A stretch of 64,000 nucleotides of DNA from an uncultured Pedobacter sp. (GTDB lineage Bacteria; Bacteroidota; Bacteroidia; Sphingobacteriales; Sphingobacteriaceae), in contig NZ_CAMLIG010000012.1 in assembly GCF_946480185.1 (NCBI RefSeq), positions 62,001-126,000 on the forward strand. Reading direction: 5' to 3'. The notes beneath the pieces are model-generated. The model saw only the letters and a program-made list of their open reading frames with translations. It made no database searches and had not been told where the DNA came from. Position numbers and translations under genes: made by a program. Each line of letters starts with the position of its first letter. The first letter of the stretch is position 1. Positions 9,034-16,691 of the stretch are shown here, in pieces.

Positions 9034-9113
9034 ACCTCAATTCGGCTCAAAAAAGCAGTCGTCAACACACTATTAGAAAGAACAGATTTAATTTTATTTA
9101 CCTGAATTGAGGT
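9034..9113. repeat. 10-bp inverted repeat with 60-base spacer beside module C
   Basis: ACCTCAATTC (9034-9043) and GAATTGAGGT (9104-9113) are perfect complements just upstream of module C. It may be a far operator or chance. The remainder, 9114-9350, shows no gene or other signal I can support. Confidence 0.4.
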
Positions 9114-9353
9114 TTTGATTAATATTTGAAAGTGAGGTTTTAAAAAAGATCTTAAATTTCAAGAATAATAGACAGTATCTATCCAAAAAACTATAAGCAA
9201 CCAGATGAACTTTGATATTATAAATTAGTGACTTTTAAAGATTTCAGATCACCATTTCTGACTAAATGAATACTGCTTTTAGCTTAGCAAAATTAAATAT
9301 CTTCAAAACGGAAGATTTAAACTTAAAAACATTGGAGATCTGGCGCCTCATAA

Positions 9354-9398
9354 AAAAGCCCACTAAAATATTACTAACCAATATCTTAATGGGCTTTT
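9354..9398 (-). terminator. Rho-independent terminator after the T9SS lyase
   Basis: AAAAGCCCA (9354-9362) pairs with TGGGCTTTT (9390-9398); inner AATATT/AATATC segments extend the pairing. On the minus strand it ends in a T-run, 16 bases past the lyase stop. Confidence 0.85.
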
Positions 9399-9413
9399 AA
9401 AAACCAGATAAAA

Positions 9414-12400
9414 TTATTTAACAATTACTTTTTTCGAGCAGTTGTAATTTCCGGATTTCACATTGATAATATAGATTCCAGAAGTAATCGCTTTGTTTAA
9501 TTCGATGCTATAGTTAGTTTTTTGATTCTGTAATGGAAGTTCTTCTTTTTGAACTTCCTCGCCTTTTAGATTAAATAATTTTATACTCACATTATTTTCA
9601 AAAGGTCTACCAAAAAGCAAGTTAACTACTCGGTCTGCGGGATTTGGATAAACAATAACAGACTGATTTTCGGTCAAGTCGAAGTTTAATGCTTTTATAC
9701 CTAACTCAACAGATTTACCATCAAAATCCACCTGAACCAATTTATAATAATTATTACCGGAAAATGGCGATTCATCGATATATTGATATTTAGAAGCTTG
9801 GTTTTTTGCAGTAATTCTGGCTAGTTCTTCAAAGCTTAACCCGTTTGCAGAACGGTACAATATAAAATGTGAATTGTTAACTTCTGATGCTGTTTCCCAA
9901 TTCAAAAGACAACCGTTTATTTTTTTGCTGGCGCCAAACTTTATCAAGCTTACGGGTAATGATACATCCTGACGTTCAATGATAAATTTATCGGGATTAT
10001 GGGATTTTGACACCATTGAACTATACTTCAATGTATGTGAACCGGCGGATAGATAAACTAAATCGGCCAGATCATTTTTCGCAAATGTATTGCCGTCACC
10101 TGTACTAGCGATATCTACGGTTTTTACAAAATAGCCATCATCCATATTGAATTGTCCGGCATTAGTTGCTACGCCAGAACCACCTCTAGCCGCAATAATG
10201 GAAAGCTTATAATTTCCGGCGTTGGTTACGTTAAAAGTGTATTTCATCCAATCTGCGTTATTGTTATTTACATTTCCAGCAAAACTAGAAATGGAAATCC
10301 CATTAGAGGCATTCGAAGTATTAATTAAGTCGGCGGCATCTGTACGATAGGTAGTATTATTGCTTGTATCGGTACCATCCTGATCATTATAACCCACTCC
10401 TTGCCCGCCGGTATTGTAATCCTCTGCTTCAATTTCGATTTTTTCCGGTATAAATGAGGATGTGACAGATGAAGGAGCGGCTCCATATTCAAGTAATCCT
10501 TTTTTAGACGCATCAGCAGTAAGCAAATGTCCGTCATAACTCATCTGTGCGCCTTCTCCTATGTACATACTTACCCTTTTATTGGTAGCTTTTGTGCCAA
10601 TTCTCAATATCCCAAATCTTCCTGAAAAACTAAAATTAAGCGCACTATTAGTATAAGTTCCAGCAGCATCGGGCTGTGAGATAATGTAATCTACAATTGT
10701 TTCTCCATCTACCACTGAAGTTACTTTTGCACCTATAATAACATTATTATCAACGATGTTTTCTACGTTGTTAACGCTTGAAGTGGTTTCGCCAGAAGGT
10801 TCAAAAACAGATATAAAGGGCTTGTTCCAGGCTTCTCCGTTTTGCCTTACCACAATTACGTTAGCCTTTTTACTGAGGTAATTTGCATCTGTTTCTAAAG
10901 TTGGCGGAGCCAATGCTTTAGTATATTCCCTGCTTTCACCGCCTGGCAAAAGCATATACATGTAAGCTGTAGGTGTAACCGAATTTAGCGTAAAAGTAAC
11001 TTTTGCTCCTGTAGTAGACGGTGCACTAGTTTCTGGATTTTCAAAATATTGCCAGCCAGGAAAATTTACAGTGTGTCCGTTATAGGTAACCGGATTTATA
11101 GGAAACCTGTCTGGAGTAGAGGTGAGCACCATACTAGAACCATCCAAATTGGTTACCATATAGTCATCGCCCAAATTATGGTAAATGTAATCGTGAAAAT
11201 TATTTGTTCCGTTACTTTTAGATCTAAAGATATCTACATAATAAGCCGTATGCGGTCCTGTTCTTACTAAACTTAATGTGCGTTGCTGGTCAACATCGTT
11301 TACGTTATCATCCAAAAACTGCGTAGCAAACGAGAAATTTTTAGACAATGCAGCTGTACGAGAAGCTGGTTCTGCCGCTATATTAACCGCAGTATTTTGG
11401 TATAATAAACCGTCTGATTTCCAGCTACCGGCTCCTTGCCCAACAGATTTACCGTTAACTACCACGGTATTATGCCCTGCATAAATCCTATAATAATCTG
11501 TGTATAATTCGGCTGCCCTATTGTCAGGAGCGGTATCTCCACCACCAGAACCCATCACATAACCTTTTCCGTACAACTCCATATCAATACCGGTTAAATG
11601 CGAGTGTACATAATGGGCACCACCAATATATCCTACTAAGCCATCTGATTCTTCATTTTCGCCGTTATAATTTCTTTGAAGCATAATGCCTGCGTGTGAA
11701 ACCTTCGCTGAAGTGCTTAATGAGCCGTCACTGGGCGTAATATCGTCGCCAACATTAACTCCCCAAAATAAGTCCAAAGGGTCATCCCATTCTAATGTCT
11801 GCGTAGTAATGGTTGGATGGTAGCCTCCTTCACTATCATAAGTTCGTTTAAGGCTTTTTAAAACCTTATCGGTGTAGGCCGAATAATCCTTTCGTTTGGT
11901 AATCCATAATACCTGCCTATACAAGCCTTCTACACCTGCAATATCTCTTCTGGAATCACCATAAACTGCAACTGTATTATTAGGATAATCTAGCTCTTCA
12001 AAAAGAAAAGTACCGTCTATTATCCGCAAATTATCAGCAATAATATTTAACGATGGCCTATACCTATCCACCACATTCATCATTTGTAATACTATCTTTT
12101 GTGGACCTTTGCTATAGCTTACCGATTCTGGCCAGATCCCATCCTCCGGACTAAAACTAGCTAAGGTATAATCGATAAACGCATCTTGGTGACTTGTACC
12201 ATGTAAAAATTTATTAAAATAGGTTTCGCGTACTGCATCATCTTCTATACATAACAAATTGTATAACGCTCCGTTGCCTTCCAATATAGAGTGGTTGGAT
12301 CTTAAAGTCTCCTTATTGAACACCGCATCTGCCAGTTTTTTTACGGTGATTTGTGCTGCGTTATTATCAAATGGAACTCTAGTTCCAGTGTTTCTATCGT

Positions 12401-12917
12401 AAATTGTAGTGTTCGGATCTTTAAGAAAATGATAGATAAAATCGTAAGTAATCCCAATTTTAGGATAACATGCTCTGCTTTCAATAAAATAATTATTATG
12501 AAGATTAACAGAGCTTTGTACAGAAATATTTTTGGTATAATATTGAAAAACGTCTGCAGCAAATTGAGCATAGTCCGTATTGCCTGTAAGATAATATAAC
12601 ATTGCGCATTCCGCTGCTCTAGTGAGTGCATTTAAGTGGTTATATCTATCGCCAGGAAAACCCGTTCTGCTATTCATATAAGTTTGCGGTGATATTTTAT
12701 GTAAAGCTACAATTGAATCGTTTCTGGTATGTAGCTGGTCGTTTAATTCTTTTGCCCATGAATATTTGGCAATATTATCTAGGATGACAGCTTTATCTGA
12801 ATCATTTACCCAAATACTCGGATGAGTTTGACTTTGAGCCCATAAAGTTTTAACCGGCAAGAGCAATGCCAGCAAAAGGATTAAATGAGCATAAGGTTTA
12901 AGTAGTTTTGTATTCAC
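9414..12917 (-). CDS. Heparinase II/III-superfamily polysaccharide lyase with CBM6-like module and T9SS tail
   Basis: 1167 residues from a GTG start (the only start that leaves the whole signal peptide, ending TLWAQ). An N-terminal alpha/alpha toroid (about 30-380) shows NHSILEGNGALYN and SPEDGIWPESVSYSKG, a lyase active-site region. A beta-sheet heparinase II/III domain (about 390-770) shows GGAHYVHSHLTGIDMELYGKG and AGHNTVVVNGKS. A CBM6-like beta-sandwich follows (about 830-1010, IEIEAEDYNTGG ... DWMKYTFNV). The end is the LPVSLIKFGAS linker and a T9SS domain (IVYPNPADRVVNL ... CSKKVIVK). It probably cleaves uronic-acid glycosidic bonds by beta-elimination outside the cell. The PL family cannot be fixed by eye; ulvan-acting families with this fold (PL37, PL40) are candidates. 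It is paralogous to the lyase at 29900-32518. Confidence 0.85.
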   Translation of the reverse strand: MNTKLLKPYAHLILLLALLLPVKTLWAQSQTHPSIWVNDSDKAVILDNIAKYSWAKELNDQLHTRNDSIVALHKISPQTYMNSRTGFPGDRYNHLNALTRAAECAMLYYLTGNTDYAQFAADVFQYYTKNISVQSSVNLHNNYFIESRACYPKIGITYDFIYHFLKDPNTTIYDRNTGTRVPFDNNAAQITVKKLADAVFNKETLRSNHSILEGNGALYNLLCIEDDAVRETYFNKFLHGTSHQDAFIDYTLASFSPEDGIWPESVSYSKGPQKIVLQMMNVVDRYRPSLNIIADNLRIIDGTFLFEELDYPNNTVAVYGDSRRDIAGVEGLYRQVLWITKRKDYSAYTDKVLKSLKRTYDSEGGYHPTITTQTLEWDDPLDLFWGVNVGDDITPSDGSLSTSAKVSHAGIMLQRNYNGENEESDGLVGYIGGAHYVHSHLTGIDMELYGKGYVMGSGGGDTAPDNRAAELYTDYYRIYAGHNTVVVNGKSVGQGAGSWKSDGLLYQNTAVNIAAEPASRTAALSKNFSFATQFLDDNVNDVDQQRTLSLVRTGPHTAYYVDIFRSKSNGTNNFHDYIYHNLGDDYMVTNLDGSSMVLTSTPDRFPINPVTYNGHTVNFPGWQYFENPETSAPSTTGAKVTFTLNSVTPTAYMYMLLPGGESREYTKALAPPTLETDANYLSKKANVIVVRQNGEAWNKPFISVFEPSGETTSSVNNVENIVDNNVIIGAKVTSVVDGETIVDYIISQPDAAGTYTNSALNFSFSGRFGILRIGTKATNKRVSMYIGEGAQMSYDGHLLTADASKKGLLEYGAAPSSVTSSFIPEKIEIEAEDYNTGGQGVGYNDQDGTDTSNNTTYRTDAADLINTSNASNGISISSFAGNVNNNNADWMKYTFNVTNAGNYKLSIIAARGGSGVATNAGQFNMDDGYFVKTVDIASTGDGNTFAKNDLADLVYLSAGSHTLKYSSMVSKSHNPDKFIIERQDVSLPVSLIKFGASKKINGCLLNWETASEVNNSHFILYRSANGLSFEELARITAKNQASKYQYIDESPFSGNNYYKLVQVDFDGKSVELGIKALNFDLTENQSVIVYPNPADRVVNLLFGRPFENNVSIKLFNLKGEEVQKEELPLQNQKTNYSIELNKAITSGIYIINVKSGNYNCSKKVIVK

Positions 12918-13116
12918 TTTATATAAATTTATTAGAAGGTTTTAACAATTGTTCTTGCTAATGTTTATTAAACTTTTTTGTAGGGATTAAACTCTTTTTG
13001 TTTTGACAAAAACCTATAACACTAATAAAATCTTTAATCCTATTGTTTTAAATCAATAAGAAAGATGAATAGGTGTTTATCGAAAAACCCGACAATCTAA
13101 TCCTAATTGGCTAATA

Positions 13117-13173
13117 CAAACGTACCGGCTTACAGCAATAGAAAAATCCATTAAAATGGTAATTTCGTACAAA
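13117..13173 (-). promoter_or_regulatory. PUL promoter module, copy D (T9SS lyase)
   Basis: The minus-strand box TTTGTACGAAATTACCA leads to the dyad CCATTTTAATGG, then exactly 25 bases from GGA to the -7 element TACGTTTG (13124-13117). It lies in the divergent region between the lyase and the plus-strand sulfatase, so the bound regulator could affect both. The rest of 12918-13290 holds no gene. Confidence 0.75.
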
Positions 13174-13264
13174 GTTTTTCTTAATATATGCTTAAGGTCT
13201 CCCTATTGAGGGAATCGATTTGGCAGAACCTAACAGCACAGGATAGTGGCATTTATTTAACAGA

Positions 13265-13272
13265 TAACTTTG
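13265..13272 (+). promoter_or_regulatory. Possible -7 element of the sulfatase/jelly-roll unit
   Basis: TAACTTTG matches TAnnTTTG 18 bases before the sulfatase start. No convincing -33 element was seen at the right distance, and the leader would be very short. Confidence 0.3.
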
Positions 13273-13290
13273 ATAAAACCAATTTCTTAA

Positions 13291-14733
13291 ATGATGAAAA
13301 TTTTCATAAAATCTTGCCTCATTCTATCTCTCTTTTGTACAAGTGCTTTTGCGCAGATTATAAAACATCCAAATGTTGTTTATGTAATTGTTGATCAGCT
13401 TAGAGCAGAGTCAACAGGCTTTAATGGCAATAAAGAGGTTAGCACTCCAAATATTGATAAAATTGCTAAGCAAAGCATCAATATAAAAAATGCCGTCTCT
13501 GGCATGTCTGTATGTACACCATATAGAGCCCAATTAATGAGCGGCATGTATCCAACAAGTACGGGTGTATTTATGAATGATGTAATGCTTGATACTACCT
13601 TAACTACCTTAGGTAAAGTTTACAGAAACCATGGTTATGATACTGGTTTTATCGGCAAGTGGCATATTGATGGACATGGCAGGGAGAACTTTATTCCAGA
13701 AAGCAGACATCAAGGTTTTGATTATTGGAAAACTTTAGAATGTACCCACAATTACAATAATTCTCACTATTACGTTGGTAATTCTCCCATTAAAAAAACT
13801 TGGGAAGGTTATGATGCCCTAGCTCAAAGTAATGATGCCGCCAACTATATCAAAACACATGCTAAACAAGAAAAACCATTTTTACTCTTCGTTTCCTTAG
13901 GCCCTCCGCATGATCCTTATCAGTCTGCACCAGAAAAATATAAAGCTTTATACCGCAATAAAAGTATTTCTCTGAATCCTAACGTTCCAGAAAAAATTCG
14001 AAAACAAATAGATTCTGACATTAGAGGCTATTACAGCCATATTAGTGCTATTGATGCAGGTATTGGCGAAGTTTGGAATGCTTTAAAAGAAGCGGGCATT
14101 GAAGATCAAACCATTTTTATCTTCACGGCAGACCATGGAGATTTAATGGGGGCACACGGACAAACAAAAAAGCAGCAACCCTATAATGAAAGCATTAAAG
14201 TTCCTTTTTTGATATCATATCCAGCATTGCTGGGGGCAAAGGAAAAAACAGACGATGTTCTTTTAAACTCCCCTGATATTATGCCGACATTGTTATCTCT
14301 TAGCAATTTACCCATACCAAAAACTGTGGAAGGAAAAGATTTATCACGTATTTTGACAGGAGATAAAAAAGATCATACGAAAGCTACTTTAATTTCTTGC
14401 GTACAACCTTTTGGAAATTGGAATAGAGCTGTTGGCGGAAAAGAGTATAGAGGGGTTTACACTAAAAATTTCACTTATGTTAGGGATTTAAGTGGACCTT
14501 GGCTTCTATTTGAAAATAAAAAAGACCCCTATCAACAACAAAACCTGGTTGGAAACCCTCTTTATGCTACCCAACAAAAACGACTGGAAAGACAGTTAAA
14601 AAAACTGCTTAAACAGAATCACGACGAGTTTAAACCCGGTTCATATTATATTAAAAAATGGAATTATACCGTAGATAGCACAGGGACGGTGCCGTATACG
14701 AATATGAATTATGAAGGAAAACCTATTAATTAA
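13291..14733 (+). CDS. S1-family sulfatase (secreted)
   Basis: 480 residues with a signal peptide (MMKIFIKSCLILSLFCTSAFAQ). The N-terminal metal-binding strand is NVVYVIVDQLRAE. The formylglycine motif is CTPYR (Cys75-Arg79), followed by AQLMSG. Other alkaline-phosphatase-superfamily signatures are GFIGKWHIDGHG and IFIFTADHGDLMGAHGQTKK, which supply metal and sulfate ligands. Formylglycine maturation of Cys75 is expected, but no maturase gene lies in this window. It removes sulfate esters from a glycan; the subfamily is not assignable by eye. It is on the plus strand, divergent from the T9SS lyase and 106 bases before the jelly-roll protein, probably co-transcribed with it. Confidence 0.93.
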   Translation: MMKIFIKSCLILSLFCTSAFAQIIKHPNVVYVIVDQLRAESTGFNGNKEVSTPNIDKIAKQSINIKNAVSGMSVCTPYRAQLMSGMYPTSTGVFMNDVMLDTTLTTLGKVYRNHGYDTGFIGKWHIDGHGRENFIPESRHQGFDYWKTLECTHNYNNSHYYVGNSPIKKTWEGYDALAQSNDAANYIKTHAKQEKPFLLFVSLGPPHDPYQSAPEKYKALYRNKSISLNPNVPEKIRKQIDSDIRGYYSHISAIDAGIGEVWNALKEAGIEDQTIFIFTADHGDLMGAHGQTKKQQPYNESIKVPFLISYPALLGAKEKTDDVLLNSPDIMPTLLSLSNLPIPKTVEGKDLSRILTGDKKDHTKATLISCVQPFGNWNRAVGGKEYRGVYTKNFTYVRDLSGPWLLFENKKDPYQQQNLVGNPLYATQQKRLERQLKKLLKQNHDEFKPGSYYIKKWNYTVDSTGTVPYTNMNYEGKPIN

Positions 14734-14839
14734 ATTTGCTAATTAGTCGAGTCTTAAAATTCCACTTTTACTTACTTCACTTTTTGGAGTTGAAGCAATC
14801 AAATTTAAATTACTATCAATTAAATTTAAGCTGGAGATT

Positions 14840-16186
14840 ATGAAACCAAACTTTATTTTTATTCTCTGTCTGTTACTCAGTTTGGGTATCAAATCAAATG
14901 CTCAATTGTATACCGAGACTGGTACAAATCCATCTTTTGCAGACCTTAACCTGCCTAATGGGAAAGTGTCGCTTGGCCCAATAGACGGATCAATAATTGA
15001 TGTCAACAATAGTTTGGTTGAAACAGGTACAAATGGTAATCAACCTATCATATCAGGTATTATACTGCAAACAATTTGCAATACAAATATTCCACGTGAT
15101 AACTTCACTAACTATACAAGGTGGTATCAAGAAGACGGCAACACCCAAATATTTAGAATGTTTGAAAACGAGGTTAGTTTATTGGACAGCAGAGGAGAAC
15201 ATCCCAGAAATGAAGTTTTGACAACAACTAAGTGGAAAACAGGTGCTTGGCAGGAATGGAATGGTCGTTATACAGTTATTGCCCCACCTAACGGAGGAGC
15301 GGCGATTTTCCAAATATTTAATCAGGATTTTGAATGGCCGATGCAACTTGTTATACGCACAAATGGTGATGTTGATATTAGATGGAGAACAACAGATACT
15401 GGGGAGATTGGTCCAGAGCAAACTAAACGTATTGCTTACGGTAAGTTAGGCGTAGGATTTGATATAAAAATTCGGGATAACGGTTATAATTATGAATGCT
15501 ATTTCAATGGTGTTTTAAAACACACGGGAATAATGAATAGGCCTACGGGTAATACCTATTTTAAATGGGGTATGTACGCAAGTCCAACACAAACTTTAAA
15601 CTCATTAATGTTTGTAACTGGCGCCACTTTAACCACCGAGGTATTACCGGTTAAACTAACTTCGTTTGAAGCAACAGCAAAAAACCAAAACCAAGTCAGC
15701 TTGAACTGGCAAACAGCGTCAGAATCAAACAACAGTTTCTTCACCATTTCAAAAAGCCAAGACGGTAAAAATTTCGCACAGTTAGCAACAGTAAAATCAA
15801 AAGAAGATAATGGTGCAAGTTATTCAGCTATAGATTTTAGTCCGTTTGTGGGTACAACCTATTACAAGTTGAGCCAAACAGATTACAACGGCACAACCGA
15901 AGAATTGGGAGTTAGAACGGTAAAATTAGCAAGCTTAAAAAAAGAAGGTTTTTCAGTTTATCCAAACCCAGTAAAAGATGGTGTGTTAAACATTAAAAAT
16001 CTAGATTTAAAAGGGGTTCAAAATCTAAATATCTATGATTTGGCCGGCAAAAAAATAATCAGCGATAAGGTAAATTTAGACAGTGAGGAGCTTATTTATC
16101 CTATAAAAGGTAAACTATCAAATGGCACCTATATCTTACAAATCGGTACAGATAAATTAAATACTAAAATTATTGTTGTTTTTTAG
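14840..16186 (+). CDS. Secreted beta-jelly-roll protein, probable polysaccharide lyase (PL28-like candidate), T9SS tail
   Basis: 448 residues: signal peptide ending SNAQ, then a beta-sandwich domain of about 240 residues. RGEHPRNEVL (118-126), AAIFQIFNQ (154-162), WPMQLVIRTNGDVDIRWR (166-183) and NTYFKWGMYAS (238-248) fall in the order of the R-E, Q-I-H and YFKxGxY strands of jelly-roll lyases such as PL7, PL13 and PL28. After residue 268 come the LPVKLTSFEAT linker, an Ig-like segment, and a T9SS domain (FSVYPNPVKDGVLNI ... KIIVVF). It would act outside the cell as an endo-lyase. In a rhamnose/uronate/sulfatase setting, the jelly-roll ulvan lyase family PL28 is the best guess; the canonical His of QIH is replaced by Phe. 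The transposase remnant starts right after its stop. Confidence 0.65.
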   Translation: MKPNFIFILCLLLSLGIKSNAQLYTETGTNPSFADLNLPNGKVSLGPIDGSIIDVNNSLVETGTNGNQPIISGIILQTICNTNIPRDNFTNYTRWYQEDGNTQIFRMFENEVSLLDSRGEHPRNEVLTTTKWKTGAWQEWNGRYTVIAPPNGGAAIFQIFNQDFEWPMQLVIRTNGDVDIRWRTTDTGEIGPEQTKRIAYGKLGVGFDIKIRDNGYNYECYFNGVLKHTGIMNRPTGNTYFKWGMYASPTQTLNSLMFVTGATLTTEVLPVKLTSFEATAKNQNQVSLNWQTASESNNSFFTISKSQDGKNFAQLATVKSKEDNGASYSAIDFSPFVGTTYYKLSQTDYNGTTEELGVRTVKLASLKKEGFSVYPNPVKDGVLNIKNLDLKGVQNLNIYDLAGKKIISDKVNLDSEELIYPIKGKLSNGTYILQIGTDKLNTKIIVVF

Positions 16187-16598
16187 TTCAATATTAGTTT
16201 GGAACAAGGTTACGCCAGAATAGACAAGAAACAACAGCGACAAGAGAAAAAACGAGAGAAACTAAGAGCCTGTTTAAAATTCATCTAATAATTTGTTTAT
16301 GCTTCTTTTTGGCTACAAATGCGTTAAATTTTTCAAGATAGCTTCCGGCTATCTCTACAAAATTTGCCTTTTTTCGCTCAAAAATAACCTATAAACATTT
16401 TTACAATATAAATTTAAACAGGCTCTAAATTGGATAGAAGGAAAGTTTGGACAGGGAAAAAGAAAGTACGGATTGAATAAAATCAATGCAAAACTGAGCC
16501 AAACCAGTCAATCTTGAATCGCCAGAACATTCTTTGTAATGAATATCCTCAAAATGAGTAAGGATATTTTTTGCCAGCTTTTTAAACAGCTTTTTTAA
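16187..16598 (+). pseudogene. IS transposase C-terminal remnant (IS5/IS1182-like), interrupted by a MITE
   Basis: The plus-strand frame 16187-16264 reads ...RIDKKQQRQEKKREKL. After skipping the 160-bp element and one TAA copy it continues in frame as NWIEGKFGQGKRKYGLN, then KINAKLSQTSQS. The IEGKFGQGKRKYGLN block is the conserved C-terminal DDE-transposase segment. A TGA at 16515-16517 stands where the family usually has Trp (TSxSWIA). The frame then runs IARTFFVMNILKMSKDIF to a stop at 16596. The N-terminal two thirds are absent. It is a dead remnant between the jelly-roll gene and the operon-end sulfatase. Confidence 0.8.
16266..16425. mobile_element. MITE, 160 bp, with 13-bp terminal inverted repeats and TAA target duplication
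   Basis: GAGCCTGTTTAAA (16266-16278) and TTTAAACAGGCTC (16413-16425) are perfect inverted repeats, flanked by TAA at 16263-16265 and 16426-16428. An internal hairpin GATAGC/GCTATC lies at 16337-16353. It encodes no protein. Removing it with one TAA rejoins the transposase frame exactly. The 3-bp target duplication fits mobilisation by an IS5-type transposase of the IS1031 group (inference). Confidence 0.85.
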
Positions 16599-16613
16599 AC
16601 TTATTTTCAATCC

Positions 16614-16652
16614 AAAATCAAGAATATCCTTCTATAGTTTATTCTTGATTTT
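16614..16652. terminator. Hairpin between transposase remnant and sulfatase
   Basis: Arms AAAATCAAGAAT (16614-16625) and ATTCTTGATTTT (16641-16652) with a 15-base loop. It lies 40 bases past the sulfatase stop on the minus strand and could end the 11-gene operon; it could also be an end structure of the IS remnant. Confidence 0.5.
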
Positions 16653-16691
16653 AACGTTTTCAGCAGAACCTAAATAAAGACGCTGAAATCA

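Noticed and set aside
9414..12917. Naming this lyase heparinase II or III
   Set aside because: The fold is shared by many PL families and the setting favours a rhamnose/uronate polymer over heparin; only the superfamily can be supported.
13188..13394. Plus-strand 68-codon frame overlapping the sulfatase start
   Set aside because: It overlaps the sulfatase signal peptide in another frame and has no family features.
16425..16610. Minus-strand 61-codon frame near the MITE
   Set aside because: It is the antisense of the transposase remnant, whose plus-strand frame carries the conserved IEGKFGQGK block.
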